A stretch of DNA of 40,667 nt from Arthrobacter sp. ok362 (GCF_900102785.1 NZ_FNGC01000023.1:1-40667); one strand, 5' to 3'. Positions 16,193 to 25,517 are shown, counted from the first letter of the stretch. Translations and numbers: made by a program. Notes: generated by a model not told the origin, from the letters alone.

Positions 16193-16225
16193 TGTGGCCG
16201 GGGAAGCATCGCTCTCCCGGCCACA
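16193..16225 (-). terminator. Possible terminator downstream of pepA
   Basis: TGTGGCCGGG (16193-16202) pairs with CCCGGCCACA (16216-16225) just past the pepA stop. A T-run is lacking, so the call rests on the stem and position. Confidence 0.5.
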
Positions 16226-16240
16226 GCGCCGCAATGCTGA

Positions 16241-17782
16241 CTAGACGGACTTGGCGAGGATGTCCTCGACGTAGGCCACCAGGGTCCGGACGGTGGAGCC
16301 CGTACCCTGCTTGTGGTTGTAGCCGTAGGGGCTGCCGTTGTTAAACGACGGGCCGGCGATGTCGATGTGGGCCCACGGGATCTGTTCGCCGTCCTTGCCC
16401 TTGCCCACGAATTCGCGCAGGAAAACGGCCGCGGTCATCATGCCGCCGTGGCGTTCGCCGATGTTGGCGATGTCCGCGACCTGCGAGTCGAGGCTGGCCC
16501 GGAGCTCTTCCGGCAACGGCATGGGCCAGACGAGCTCGCCCGCCCGGTCGGCTGCGGTCTTGATGGCGCCGGTGAGTGAGTCGGAGCCCATCACGCCGGC
16601 GGTGCGGTCGCCCAGGGCGATCAGCTGGGCGCCGGTAAGCGTTGCGACGTCGATGATGGCGTCCGGGAATTCCTGGCTGGCGGCGACGATGCCGTCGGCC
16701 ATGACCAGTCGGCCCTCGGCGTCGGTGTTGAGGACCTCGACGGTCTTGCCGCCGAAAATCGTCAGGACGTCGGCCGGGCGCTGGGCAGCGCCGGAGGGCA
16801 TGTTCTCGGCGATGCAGAGCCACGCGGTTGCCTTAACGGGCAGCCCGAGGCCCGCCAGGGCCAGGACGGTGTTGAGGACGACGGCGGCGCCCGCCATGTC
16901 GGACTTCATGTCGCCCATGCCCAGGGCCGGCTTGATGGAGATGCCGCCGGTGTCAAAGGTGATGCCCTTGCCCACGAGGGCGATCTTGGCCGTGGCCTTG
17001 GCCGGGGCGTACTCGACTTTCACGAGGCGCGGCTGCCGGGTGGAGCCCTTGCCGACGCCGAGGATGCCGCCGAAGCCCTCCTTCTCGAGGCGCTTCTCGT
17101 CCCAGACCGTCACCTTGACAGGCAGGCCCCTGGACAGCTCCTTGGCGGCGTCGGCGAAGGACTCGGGGTAGAGGTGGCTCGGCGGCTGGTTCACCAGGGT
17201 GCGGGTCGCGTTCACGGCCGTGCCGATCAGCGACGCCCGGTGCAGGACCGGCTGGAGCGCCTTGTCCGTGGCGAAGTCGGTGCGGATGACGACGTTCTTC
17301 ACCGGATCCTTGAGCCCGTCCTTGGAGGTGCGGAACTCGGTGTAGGAATAGGCGCCCATCGCGGCGCCTTCGGCGACGGCCGCGACCTCGGCCAGGGTCG
17401 TCGTCGGAAGGGCCAGGGTGACGGTGGTGACGCCGGCCAGCTGGCGCACGGCCGAGCCGGCGGCGCGACGCAGTGCCTCTTCGGAGAGTGGCTGCTTCGC
17501 TGAGTCTTTATTCGTCGGCAGCTTGCCCACGCCGGCCACGAGCAAAATGGTGGCCCCAGCCTCGGGCAGGCCGGGCAGTCGGTGAGCCTGGTCCGCCGCT
17601 CCGGTGATGCCAAGAACGCTCAGTGATTCCGCCAAGGCCTCCGCGGCCTTGGCCGTCAGCGGATTGTCGAGCAAAACGGGGCCGTCGGGACCCTGTCCGA
17701 CGCCGATGACGAGGGCATCGCTGGGGGACTTCTTCAAATCCCCTGCGACTGCACTAAGTTTGACTTCACTATTCTTGACCAC
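16241..17782 (-). CDS. pepA: Leucyl aminopeptidase (M17 family)
   Basis: A 513-residue cytoplasmic metallo-aminopeptidase releasing N-terminal residues from peptides. The signature NTDAEGRL is present, as are the other metal-site segments GKGITFDTGGISIKP and DMKSDMAG. The start is GTG 17782 (VKNSEVKLSAVAGDLKK), with GAGGA 8 nt upstream; an upstream ATG at 17839 lacks a comparable site. Length matches the family. It lies upstream of lpdA on the same strand but with a 267-bp gap and a possible terminator, so it is probably a separate unit. Confidence 0.95.
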   Translation of the reverse strand: MVKNSEVKLSAVAGDLKKSPSDALVIGVGQGPDGPVLLDNPLTAKAAEALAESLSVLGITGAADQAHRLPGLPEAGATILLVAGVGKLPTNKDSAKQPLSEEALRRAAGSAVRQLAGVTTVTLALPTTTLAEVAAVAEGAAMGAYSYTEFRTSKDGLKDPVKNVVIRTDFATDKALQPVLHRASLIGTAVNATRTLVNQPPSHLYPESFADAAKELSRGLPVKVTVWDEKRLEKEGFGGILGVGKGSTRQPRLVKVEYAPAKATAKIALVGKGITFDTGGISIKPALGMGDMKSDMAGAAVVLNTVLALAGLGLPVKATAWLCIAENMPSGAAQRPADVLTIFGGKTVEVLNTDAEGRLVMADGIVAASQEFPDAIIDVATLTGAQLIALGDRTAGVMGSDSLTGAIKTAADRAGELVWPMPLPEELRASLDSQVADIANIGERHGGMMTAAVFLREFVGKGKDGEQIPWAHIDIAGPSFNNGSPYGYNHKQGTGSTVRTLVAYVEDILAKSV

Positions 17783-18159
17783 GAGGACAGTCCTCAATTC
17801 TCTGTGATGGTTCTCGGTGATATTCGGCAGGAACTGCATGTTTGGCGCCCTGCCACGGATCCCGGGGGCGCCGTCGGTCTGGGACGCAACCCGGTGTCTG
17901 CAAAACAGGCCCTAGGGCCATGTCCGATCGTAGTCTCTCGGCAGTGCGGAAATTGAATCGAATGAGAGCTGGAGCACACTCCAGGCAGGAATTAGCCGGG
18001 GCGCCGGGGCGTTGTACTGGTAGCGGCGCTGCCGTGCGGTGAGTGCCCCGTGGGACTGGCCGACAGGATCTGCCTGACTGGCTGGTTCTGCCTGGCACCG
18101 TCCCGACGACGGACCGCGCCCCGCTTCTCCCGCCGCCGCCATCGTGAAAGGAACACGCC
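17783..18159. other. 377-bp divergent intergenic region (pepA / PAC2 gene)
   Basis: No convincing gene. It must contain promoters for both flanking genes. I note only the palindrome GGCCCTAGGGCC at 17908-17919 and a TACGAT hexamer on the minus strand near 17926-17931 that could be a pepA -10. Confidence 0.5.
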
Positions 18160-19098
18160 GTGATTGAACGGATTTCCGGCTCTTTGCTGGATCCCCAGTC
18201 GCTCTACATCCGTGATGACGCGCTGTTCTCCAGCGCCGAGCTGCGCGGACTCAACCTCGTCATGGGGTTCACTGGCTTTGCCGACGCCGGCCACGTGGTC
18301 CGGCAGATCACCGCGGAACTGCTGGACACGCTCGATGCCGAGATGATCGCCGAGTTCGACGCCGACCAGCTGATCGACTACCGCTCCCGGCGCCCGCAGA
18401 TCAGCTTTGTCGAGGACCACCTGCAGGATTACCAGGCGCCGAGCCTGGCCCTCTACCGGCTGGTCGACGGGCTGGGCAGCCCGTTCCTGCTCCTGGCTGG
18501 GTTCGAGCCGGACCTGCAATGGGAACGCTTCGCGCGTGCCGTCGTCGGCCTCATCGAGGAGCTTGACGTCAACCTCGTCACCTGGATCCATTCGATTCCG
18601 ATGCCTGTGCCCCATACCCGGCCGGTCGGTGTGACCGTGCACGGCAACCGGCCGGAGCTGATCGAGGGAATCTCGGTATGGAAGCCCACAGTGGAGGTTC
18701 CGGCTGCGGTGGGCCACATCCTGGAGCTGCGGCTGACGGAGGCCGGCCGGAACATCGCCGGCTATGTGATCCATGTGCCGCACTACCTGGCCGAAGCCGA
18801 GTATCCCACGGCCGCCGTGGCCGGGCTGGAGTACCTGGGCGCGGCAACGTCCCTCATGCTGCCGACCGACCGCCTGCGCGAGGCGGGACGCGAGGTGGGC
18901 CGTCAGATTGCCGAGCAGATCGAGGCATCCGAGGAGGTCCAGCAGGTGGTCTCACGGCTGGAGACCCGGTACGACGAAAAGGCCGAGGGGACGGTCCGGA
19001 GGTCGCTGCTGGCAGATGAGAACGACCAAATCCCCAACGCCGATGCCCTTGGTGCTGCCGTCGAGGCGTACCTGGCCCGTAAAGAACCCGGCGAATAA
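18160..19098 (+). CDS. PAC2-family protein
   Basis: A 312-residue soluble protein of the PAC2 (proteasome assembly chaperone 2-like, PF09754) family, common in actinobacteria. Typical segments are FTGFADAGHVVRQI near residue 35, FDADQLIDYRSRRP near 68, and HSIPMPVPHTRP near 147. The C-terminal 70 residues look helical and charged. The start is GTG 18160, with AAAGGA 8 nt upstream. The function in bacteria is not settled, and a role in proteasome assembly is only a family-based idea. It is followed by an MFS gene after 34 bp. Confidence 0.85.
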   Translation: MIERISGSLLDPQSLYIRDDALFSSAELRGLNLVMGFTGFADAGHVVRQITAELLDTLDAEMIAEFDADQLIDYRSRRPQISFVEDHLQDYQAPSLALYRLVDGLGSPFLLLAGFEPDLQWERFARAVVGLIEELDVNLVTWIHSIPMPVPHTRPVGVTVHGNRPELIEGISVWKPTVEVPAAVGHILELRLTEAGRNIAGYVIHVPHYLAEAEYPTAAVAGLEYLGAATSLMLPTDRLREAGREVGRQIAEQIEASEEVQQVVSRLETRYDEKAEGTVRRSLLADENDQIPNADALGAAVEAYLARKEPGE

Positions 19099-19120
19099 AT
19101 ACTATTTTTTGTGAACCGGG

Positions 19121-19126
19121 CATAAT
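19121..19126 (+). promoter_or_regulatory. Candidate -10 of a leaderless promoter, MFS gene
   Basis: CATAAT ends 6 nt before the GTG start at 19133; the following GGGGGA is too close to serve as a normal ribosome binding site. Confidence 0.35.
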
Positions 19127-19132
19127 GGGGGA

Positions 19133-20464
19133 GTGACCTCTCCCCGCGCCTGGCTGATCTGGATCATCGGGATCTTTGCCTATCTCGTGGCGGTCAGCCA
19201 GCGCACCTCTTTCGGGGTGGTCGGCCTGGAGGCAACGGAACGCTTCCACGCCAGCGCGGCCGAGATCTCCTTTTTCACCGTGCTCCAGCTGCTGGTCTAT
19301 GCGGCGCTGCAGATTCCCGTAGGCATCCTCGTGGACCGGTTCGGCTCCCGCGCCATGCTGGCCGGCGGCGGCGTCCTGATGGGACTCGGGCAGCTTCAGC
19401 TGGCATTTGCGGACAACATCCCCGGCGGAGTTCTCGGACGCGTCCTGGTGGGCGCAGGGGACGCCATGACGTTTATCTCAGTGATCCGGCTTATCCCGCT
19501 CTGGTTCGCGCCGGGGCGTGTGCCGCTGCTGACCCAGCTGACGGGCATGTCCGGGCAGCTGGGCCAGCTCTTCAGTGTGGTGCCGTTCGCGATGATCCTG
19601 CACTCCGCGGGGTGGACTCCTGCTTTCCTGACACTCGCGGCGATGTCGGGCCTCGCCGTCGTGCTGGTCCTCCTCCTGCTTCAGGACCTTCCGCCCGGGC
19701 ACCCGCCTCCTTCGCCATCCCAGGGGCTGCGCGCCACTGGCATTTCGCTGGCGCACGCCTGGCGGCAGCCCGGAACCCGGCTCGGGCTGTGGAGCCACTT
19801 CACGGTCCAGTTCAGCGGCACGGTTTTTGCCATGACGTGGGGCTACCCGTTCCTGATTTCCGCCCAGGGGCTGGACCGCGGTACCGTCTCGGCCCTCATG
19901 GCGCTGTACGTGGCCGCTGCCATTGCCGCCGGACCGCTGATGGGCAGATTCGTTGCCCGGCATCCGCTGCGGCGCTCCACCATGGTGCTCCTGATTTCCG
20001 GTTGCACCGCCGCCGCCTGGGCAGCGGTTCTGCTGCTGCCGGGACGCGCACCGCTTTGGCTCCTGGCTGCCCTCGTGGTGACCCTGGCCGTCGGCGGCCC
20101 CGGCTCCATGATTGGCTTCGACTTCGCCCGGACCTTCAACCCGGCCCACCGGCTTGGCACCGCCACCGGCATTGTCAACGTGGGCGGCTTCATTGCCGCA
20201 CTGGTGTCCATCTACCTGATTGGGCTGGTGCTCGACCTCCTGCATGCCAGCGGGTTCTCCCAGGGCGAGCTCTACGGCCTGGATTCGTTCCGGGTGGCTC
20301 TCAGCGTGCAGTTCCTGCTGCTTGCCGGGGGAGCAGTCGCCATCATCGTGACCCGGCGGAAGGTCCGGCGCCAGATGGCGGCCCAAGGGGTCATGGTTCC
20401 GCCGCTGCTCAAGGCCCTCGCCGAGCAGCGCAGGCTGGTCGCGGAGCGCCGCCGCACACCCTGA
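19133..20464 (+). CDS. MFS transporter
   Basis: 443 residues with about 12 membrane helices. The loop after helix 2 (GILVDRFGSRAMLAGGGVLMG) is the MFS motif A (DRxGRR-type), and an equivalent region (MGRFVARHPLRRST) recurs in the second half. The N-terminal half shows the substrate-independent RTSFGVVG segment of the nitrate/sugar-phosphate-like sub-branch. The substrate cannot be assigned. The start is GTG 19133. It has its own likely promoter, so co-transcription with the PAC2 gene is uncertain. Confidence 0.85.
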   Translation: MTSPRAWLIWIIGIFAYLVAVSQRTSFGVVGLEATERFHASAAEISFFTVLQLLVYAALQIPVGILVDRFGSRAMLAGGGVLMGLGQLQLAFADNIPGGVLGRVLVGAGDAMTFISVIRLIPLWFAPGRVPLLTQLTGMSGQLGQLFSVVPFAMILHSAGWTPAFLTLAAMSGLAVVLVLLLLQDLPPGHPPPSPSQGLRATGISLAHAWRQPGTRLGLWSHFTVQFSGTVFAMTWGYPFLISAQGLDRGTVSALMALYVAAAIAAGPLMGRFVARHPLRRSTMVLLISGCTAAAWAAVLLLPGRAPLWLLAALVVTLAVGGPGSMIGFDFARTFNPAHRLGTATGIVNVGGFIAALVSIYLIGLVLDLLHASGFSQGELYGLDSFRVALSVQFLLLAGGAVAIIVTRRKVRRQMAAQGVMVPPLLKALAEQRRLVAERRRTP

Positions 20465-20659
20465 TCCGCTGTTTGACGGGAGGGCGGCTCTGCGGGATGC
20501 CTGCAGGCCACAGTCGCTGTGCCGAAGCCAATTAGCATCCTCTATGTCTGTGGTGGCTGATGTGTCCGACGTGGTTGACGGATCATCCGCAAGAGTGAAG
20601 TTGTTCATCATCCGGGTGGAACTCACTCAGAATCAGCGTTGGTGGTGCGGAAGCCCGCT

Positions 20660-20665
20660 TAGGGT
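20660..20665 (+). promoter_or_regulatory. Candidate -10 of a leaderless promoter, histidine kinase operon
   Basis: TAGGGT ends 6 nt before the ATG at 20672; no well spaced Shine-Dalgarno is present. Confidence 0.35.
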
Positions 20666-20671
20666 GAAGGC

Positions 20672-21931
20672 ATGTTCAAAACGATCCAGTCTCTGAGGCT
20701 CCTCGCAGCACCGGCCACGGCCGTGCTGCTGATGGGGACACTCCTTATCCTGGAGGAGCGCCATTTCGACCAGAACAGCGCCCTGCTGTTGGCACTCCTA
20801 ACGGGTGTCGCCGTGGCCGAGATTCTGCCGGCGGCCTCCCTGGGGCTGGTTTTCATGGCCCTGGTCCTGCAAAGCCTCAAGGTCTTCCCGCTGGTCCTCC
20901 TGTCCGGCGTGCTGAGCTACAGTGCCGTTCCCGTGGTCATCTTCTTCGCCGTCATCGGCTGGAAAACCCGGGACCGGTGGGTTCCACCTGTTGCTGCTGT
21001 CATGTTCGCCGGCATCACGACCATCAACTGGTTCACCGACCAGACCTGGATCAACGTCATCTTCGCCAGCCAGATCTACGGCAGGGGACTACTGCGAACC
21101 CTGACCTACGCATTTCTGATCTTCGGAGCGTTCGCCGCCCTGAACCTCGCCGCCTGGGCCGTCGGTGTGGCCGTCAACAACGTCTCGAGGAGCCGACGGG
21201 CGCAGCTCGCGGCGGAAACCCGGCTGCGAGAGACCGCGACGGAACTCGCCATCGAACAGGAACGCAACAGAATCGCCGGGGAACTTCACGACGTTCTGGC
21301 ACATTCACTGACAGTCATCGTGGCGCAGGCCGACGGAATAAGCTTCATCCACCGCACAGAACCGGAAACCGTCGAAGAAGCATCCAAAGTCATCGCCGAA
21401 TCGGCGAGGACTGCGCTGGTCGAAACGCGCCGGCTGATCGAAGGCTTCTCCACGGAACTAAGCAACCCACCGACCCACAAGGTTGAGGACCTGGCGGTTC
21501 TTGCCCAACGGCTGAGCTCCAGCGGCATGCCCGTCACGATCGAAACCGCAGGCGAGCCGTGGGACATGACCGCAGTCCAGCAGCTGACGGTCTACCGGCT
21601 GGCCCAGGAAAGCCTGACCAATGCCTTCAAGCACGGGGACCGGGGCCGGGGCACACACCTGCATCTGCTCTGGACCGAGACGTCCCTCGAACTCCGTATC
21701 AGATCGTCCCTGGTCACCAGCCCGGCCGCGATGCCGAACAGCGCCCCGTCCGGACGCGGGGTAGCAGGAATGAAGGCCCGCGCCGCAGCCGCCGGCGGAT
21801 GGGTCGAAACAGTCCGGAGCGAAGAGACCTTCGAAGTGCTGGCGTTCCTCCCCTCGACCGGTCCTGACCAGCAGGCACCGGCTGTCCTTAACATGTCCCG
21901 CCTCCGCGTCTTGGAAGGATCACGGTCATGA
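20672..21931 (+). CDS. Sensor histidine kinase (HisKA_3, NarL/DesK type)
   Basis: 419 residues. About five hydrophobic segments fill the first 165 residues and probably act as the sensor. The dimerisation box ERNRIAGELHDVLAHSL has phospho-acceptor H206. The ATPase domain shows the N-box region QESLTNAFKHG and the G-box GRGVAGMKARA. A short tail follows. The stop overlaps the response-regulator start by 4 bp (ATGA), so the two are a cognate pair. No periplasmic sensor domain is present, so the signal is likely sensed in the membrane. The stimulus is unknown. Confidence 0.92.
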   Translation: MFKTIQSLRLLAAPATAVLLMGTLLILEERHFDQNSALLLALLTGVAVAEILPAASLGLVFMALVLQSLKVFPLVLLSGVLSYSAVPVVIFFAVIGWKTRDRWVPPVAAVMFAGITTINWFTDQTWINVIFASQIYGRGLLRTLTYAFLIFGAFAALNLAAWAVGVAVNNVSRSRRAQLAAETRLRETATELAIEQERNRIAGELHDVLAHSLTVIVAQADGISFIHRTEPETVEEASKVIAESARTALVETRRLIEGFSTELSNPPTHKVEDLAVLAQRLSSSGMPVTIETAGEPWDMTAVQQLTVYRLAQESLTNAFKHGDRGRGTHLHLLWTETSLELRIRSSLVTSPAAMPNSAPSGRGVAGMKARAAAAGGWVETVRSEETFEVLAFLPSTGPDQQAPAVLNMSRLRVLEGSRS

Positions 21932-22584
21932 CCAATTCGCCCATCCGGATCGCCCTGGCCGATGACCAGCCGCTGTTCAGTGCCGGACTCAAAATGATCC
22001 TGCGCAGCCAGACGGACATGGACCTTGTCGGCGAAGCCGTCAACGGACAGGCAGCCGTCGAACTCGTGCGGGAGGCTTTCCCGGATGTGCTCCTGATGGA
22101 CATTCGGATGCCTGTCATGGACGGAATCACGGCCACCAGGACGATCCTGGAAACTCCCAGTCGAACGACTACCAAGATCATTGTTCTGACCACCATCCAG
22201 CACGACGAAGCCGTCGTCCGCGCCATCCAGGCCGGCGCCGCCGGCTTCCTGACCAAAGACACCACGCCCGACTTCCTCCTGGCCGCCATCCGAACGGTTC
22301 ATTCTGGCCATTCGGTGATCGCCCCCGCCATCACGAACGAACTTCTGCGCGATTACACCACGCCCTCGGCCGGGAACGACGCCGCTCTGGCCGAACTGTC
22401 CGGGCGGGAACGCGACGTGTTCCTGCTGACCGCCAAAGGGCTGGGAAACGCCGAGATCGCCGCGTCACTCGTACTCAGCGAGGCCACAGTGAAGTCCCAT
22501 GTGGGCAGCATCCTGTCCAAACTCAAGCTGAAGAACCGGATCCAGCTGGTCGCCTTCGCCTACGAAAACAACGTACTGAACTAG
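21928..22584 (+). CDS. Response regulator, NarL/FixJ family
   Basis: 218 residues. The receiver domain has acidic residues ADDQ at the N-terminus, phospho-acceptor D58 in LLMDIRMPVMDG, and the conserved Lys in FLTKDTT. The C-terminal LuxR-type HTH reads LSGREREV-like (LSGRERDVFLLTAKGLGNAEIA) with ATVKSHVGSILSKL as the recognition helix. It is coupled to the histidine kinase by overlap. The secreted protein gene 82 bp downstream is a plausible target or operon member. Confidence 0.95.
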   Translation: MTNSPIRIALADDQPLFSAGLKMILRSQTDMDLVGEAVNGQAAVELVREAFPDVLLMDIRMPVMDGITATRTILETPSRTTTKIIVLTTIQHDEAVVRAIQAGAAGFLTKDTTPDFLLAAIRTVHSGHSVIAPAITNELLRDYTTPSAGNDAALAELSGRERDVFLLTAKGLGNAEIAASLVLSEATVKSHVGSILSKLKLKNRIQLVAFAYENNVLN

Positions 22585-22666
22585 CCCCACCGTCCCACCT
22601 GCAGGGGCCTTCGCGCACAGCCAAGGCCGGTCACCGCACTGCTCCAACCAGCTTTAGGAATTAATC

Positions 22667-23545
22667 ATGAAAAAGAAGACAATCGGCGTCGCTGTCTTGA
22701 TTCTTGGCACCGGAGCCGCGCTGGCCGCCGCGGCCATCCCGGCCGCGCCGATCACCCCATCTGCGGAGCCCGTCGCAGGGATCATCCGTCAGGCTGAGGC
22801 CTATGCCCAGGCGGATCCGGTCGCCGAAAAGGGCATGCAGGAAGTCGTTCGGCGCTGCATGGCTAAGGCCGGTTTTGACTACACACCACCCATGTGGGAC
22901 AAGCCGTTGGACCTCAACGGAGTCATCGGATTCAAGCGGCTCACGATCGAGGCCGCCAAAGCCACCGGTTACGCCAGCACCGGGCCGCAGGGCCCCCGCG
23001 AGCCCGCGCCAGAGTCTCAAGTCGGGCAACTGTTCGCGGACCCAGCGTTTAACACGGCCCTCGCCGGGACCAGCGGCTCGACCAACATCACCACGGTGCA
23101 AGGGATGGGGGCAACCTCGGGCGGCTGCCGAGGCGAGGCCATGACGCGGATCTATGGCGGTGCCGAAAATTACATGCTCGCCACCGGTCTCGCGTCCAAT
23201 TCACTATTCCTCGCGACAAATTCCGCTTCCGGCGACCCGGGCATAGCCACGGCCATCAAGGACTGGAAAGCCTGTATGAATGAAACTCCCTACTCCTCCT
23301 ACGCGAACCCCCAGCAGGCCGCTGATGCGGGAAAAGTTGCAGGCGGACAAGAAGAGTTCAGAATCGCCGTGACCGACGCCGTCTGCCGGGACAAGACCGG
23401 GTTCCACGCCGCGCTGGACAAAGTCCTCGACAAGTACCTGACAACCCGCATGCAGCAACTTGCGCCGGAGATCGAAAGGGTCAAAGAGATTCGCCGAAGC
23501 GCCGCGGCGAACGCGGCAGCCTTGGGCGGACCAACACCGAAATAG
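22667..23545 (+). CDS. Secreted protein of unknown function
   Basis: 292 residues starting MKKKTIGVAVLILG, a basic end plus hydrophobic core ending near AAIPA: a signal peptide without a lipobox cysteine. The mature part has cysteines in three related contexts, RRCMAKAGFDY, WKACMNETPY and DAVCRDKTGF, plus GGC, which would suit disulfides outside the cell. I recall similar Cys-Met...Gly-Phe motifs in small actinobacterial exported proteins but cannot name a family. The RBS-like AGGAAT lies 7 nt before ATG 22667. It follows the two-component genes on the same strand and is probably linked to them. Confidence 0.75.
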   Translation: MKKKTIGVAVLILGTGAALAAAAIPAAPITPSAEPVAGIIRQAEAYAQADPVAEKGMQEVVRRCMAKAGFDYTPPMWDKPLDLNGVIGFKRLTIEAAKATGYASTGPQGPREPAPESQVGQLFADPAFNTALAGTSGSTNITTVQGMGATSGGCRGEAMTRIYGGAENYMLATGLASNSLFLATNSASGDPGIATAIKDWKACMNETPYSSYANPQQAADAGKVAGGQEEFRIAVTDAVCRDKTGFHAALDKVLDKYLTTRMQQLAPEIERVKEIRRSAAANAAALGGPTPK

Positions 23546-23568
23546 TCGGCATCGGCACTATATCCGGA

Positions 23569-23603
23569 GGGGTCCTGTCAGCAGTCGGGGGTGGCAGGAC
23601 CCC
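23569..23603 (+). terminator. Probable terminator after the secreted-protein gene
   Basis: GGGGTCCTG (23569-23577) pairs with CAGGACCCC (23595-23603) 24 bp past the stop, closing a 17-nt loop. No T-run. Confidence 0.55.
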
Positions 23604-23696
23604 CGTCCGTGGCGCTGGTGCCGCCACATTCGTTGCGAACTTATCGGCGGCGTTGACTCGTTCGTGGACGTGGGAGACATCTTTGTCCGCACGCGG

Positions 23697-23705
23697 TTAT
23701 CCACA
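23697..23705 (+). promoter_or_regulatory. Perfect DnaA box
   Basis: TTATCCACA lies 51 bp before the DUF4192 start, isolated from other boxes; the second exact copy in the window is at 1348-1356. Confidence 0.35.
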
Positions 23706-23756
23706 TAGCGCAGTCCGGTACTGCCGCGAGGAAGCGGTCGCCGCGAAGCTGGGCTC

Positions 23757-25415
23757 ATGACAGCTCCAGATCACTTGAGAATTACCGGGCCCGAAGACAT
23801 CCTAGGCTTCATCCCGCACTCCCTCGGCTACTGGCCGGAAAACAGCCTCGTGGCCATGACCCTGCAAGGCAAACGGCTCGGAGCCACCTTGCGGGTCGAC
23901 CTCCCCGTGCCCGGTAGCGCCGGCGACCGCGGGGGCGGGAGCGGCCGGGGAGGGGGTGGCTCCAGGGCCAGCGGGCGCGGGAGCGCCCTCCCTAAACGCG
24001 GCTCCGGCCAGAGGGATCTGCTGGCCGACTTCGCACGAAATGTCGTGGCGTACCTGCAGGCGGACGACCTGGCCGACGGTTCGCTGCTGGCCTTCTTCAC
24101 TGACACCGATACGGACAGTCCCGGCGGCGGCCATGCGTGGGCGGGACTGCTCAAGGAACTTGAGCTTGCCCTCGAGGCAGCCGGCTTGCCCTTGAGGGAC
24201 GCCTGGATGATCGGTGCCGAGTTCTGGCGCAACGCGTACTGCGATGATCCGGAGTGCTGTGGGACGCGCGGCAGGCCGGTCGAGCAGATCAGGAACAGCA
24301 GGCTCAATGCCGAGATGGTTTACCGCGGCAGCAGCGTCGGCGCCGTCCCCGGCGCGCAAGGGACCAAGCCGGCGCCGCTGCCTGTGGACCCCGCGGTGCG
24401 CGCGGCCGAGTGCGGCTGGGCGGAGCAATTCTCTCCGCGACGGCGGGACCGGGCCCAATTTGACCAGGTCCTCGATGTCTGGACGATGGCCATGCAGGCC
24501 GCCACCGGCTGGGAGTATCCTCCTGGCCCCCCACCGAGCGCCCTGGCCCCCGGGACCACCGCCCCCGACGCCGGGATGCCCGATGCGGTGAACCAGCCCG
24601 CCGTGAACCAGCCCGCCGTGAACCAACCCGCCGGGAACTTGGATCCCAGCACCTTCGATCCCAGCACCCTCGAGCCCAGTAGCTTGGATCCCAGTAGCTT
24701 GGATCCCCTTAGCTCCGATCCCAGGGCCGCGGGCCAGCCACTCCAGTTCTCACCCGAACTGGCCGGCTATCTGCGGGCCAGCCTGTGCGTCCCGTCATGG
24801 CGGGACGCCGTGCTCGTCATGGCTGCCGCCGGACGGTCCGCGGCCGAACGCGGCGCTGAGGACTTCGGCATGTTCGACGCGGAAGCCGGGTCTGCCGACT
24901 TGCCCGGAACCATGTCCGTTTCACGGCTCGGACCGACGCCTAGCCCTTTGTCAGGGACCGTGTCGGACCGCATGCCCGACCGCATGTCCGATCCCGCTTC
25001 CCGCCCCAGGTCCGTTCTGGGGAACCCCCCGCCGGAGGCGCCCGCCGTCGGCGGGCCGGCTGCCGGCGCCATTCCAGGTGCCGAAGCGGTCGCCGGCTAC
25101 GGGGAGGTCCTGCTCGGACTGGCGCCATCCGTCCCGGATTGGACCCTGATGGTCGGGCTCCAGCGGGTTCTGGAGCGGCTCGGCGCTCTGGGTGACGGGG
25201 AGTCCACTGCAGCCGCCGTGACGGCACGGGGCTGGATCGAATGGTGCCGTGGCCGCGGCTCCTACGCCGACGCATTGTACCAGCAGGCCTTGCAGGAGCA
25301 CCCGGGATACAGGCTCGCGGAACTGCTGGCAGAGCTTGGCCGGCGCGGCACCCTTTGCGGCTGGGCGGCCAGGCGAGAGGCCGCCTGGCAGAAGTTTGCC
25401 CCTGACGCGGCTTGA
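23757..25415 (+). CDS. DUF4192 domain protein with repetitive linker
   Basis: 552 residues. The N-terminus (LRITGPEDILGFIPHSLGYWPENSLVAMTLQGKRLG) is the DUF4192 hallmark, a domain typical of actinobacteria and often found next to sigA, as here. A Gly/Arg/Ser-rich loop follows at about 55-82. The central region contains a disordered repeat block (three copies of VNQPA, then several DPS-type units). The C-terminal 140 residues (helical, GYGEVLLGLAPSVPDWTLMVGLQRVLERLG and the end RGRGSYADALYQQAL) complete the domain. Function is not established. The ATG at 23757 follows GAAGCTGGG and is the only good start. Confidence 0.88.
   Translation: MTAPDHLRITGPEDILGFIPHSLGYWPENSLVAMTLQGKRLGATLRVDLPVPGSAGDRGGGSGRGGGGSRASGRGSALPKRGSGQRDLLADFARNVVAYLQADDLADGSLLAFFTDTDTDSPGGGHAWAGLLKELELALEAAGLPLRDAWMIGAEFWRNAYCDDPECCGTRGRPVEQIRNSRLNAEMVYRGSSVGAVPGAQGTKPAPLPVDPAVRAAECGWAEQFSPRRRDRAQFDQVLDVWTMAMQAATGWEYPPGPPPSALAPGTTAPDAGMPDAVNQPAVNQPAVNQPAGNLDPSTFDPSTLEPSSLDPSSLDPLSSDPRAAGQPLQFSPELAGYLRASLCVPSWRDAVLVMAAAGRSAAERGAEDFGMFDAEAGSADLPGTMSVSRLGPTPSPLSGTVSDRMPDRMSDPASRPRSVLGNPPPEAPAVGGPAAGAIPGAEAVAGYGEVLLGLAPSVPDWTLMVGLQRVLERLGALGDGESTAAAVTARGWIEWCRGRGSYADALYQQALQEHPGYRLAELLAELGRRGTLCGWAARREAAWQKFAPDAA
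24588..24725 (+). repeat. Short tandem repeats inside DUF4192 gene
   Basis: Three near-identical 15-bp units encoding VNQPA (from 24588) are followed by several 15-bp units encoding DPSTF/DPSSL (from about 24640). The unit length is a multiple of three, so copy-number change keeps frame. Confidence 0.85.
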
Positions 25416-25517
25416 GTAACTGAGGCGGCGCGGAACCCGCGGCAATATTGTGGACCGGCGTCCCGAAAGGCACTCAGGGTGAAAACCGTGAGACAATGGT
25501 TGCCGAGACCCGGTTGG

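Noticed and set aside
17842..18042. Short frames in the pepA/PAC2 intergenic region
   Set aside because: No start signals, no recognisable domains, and composition like intergenic DNA.
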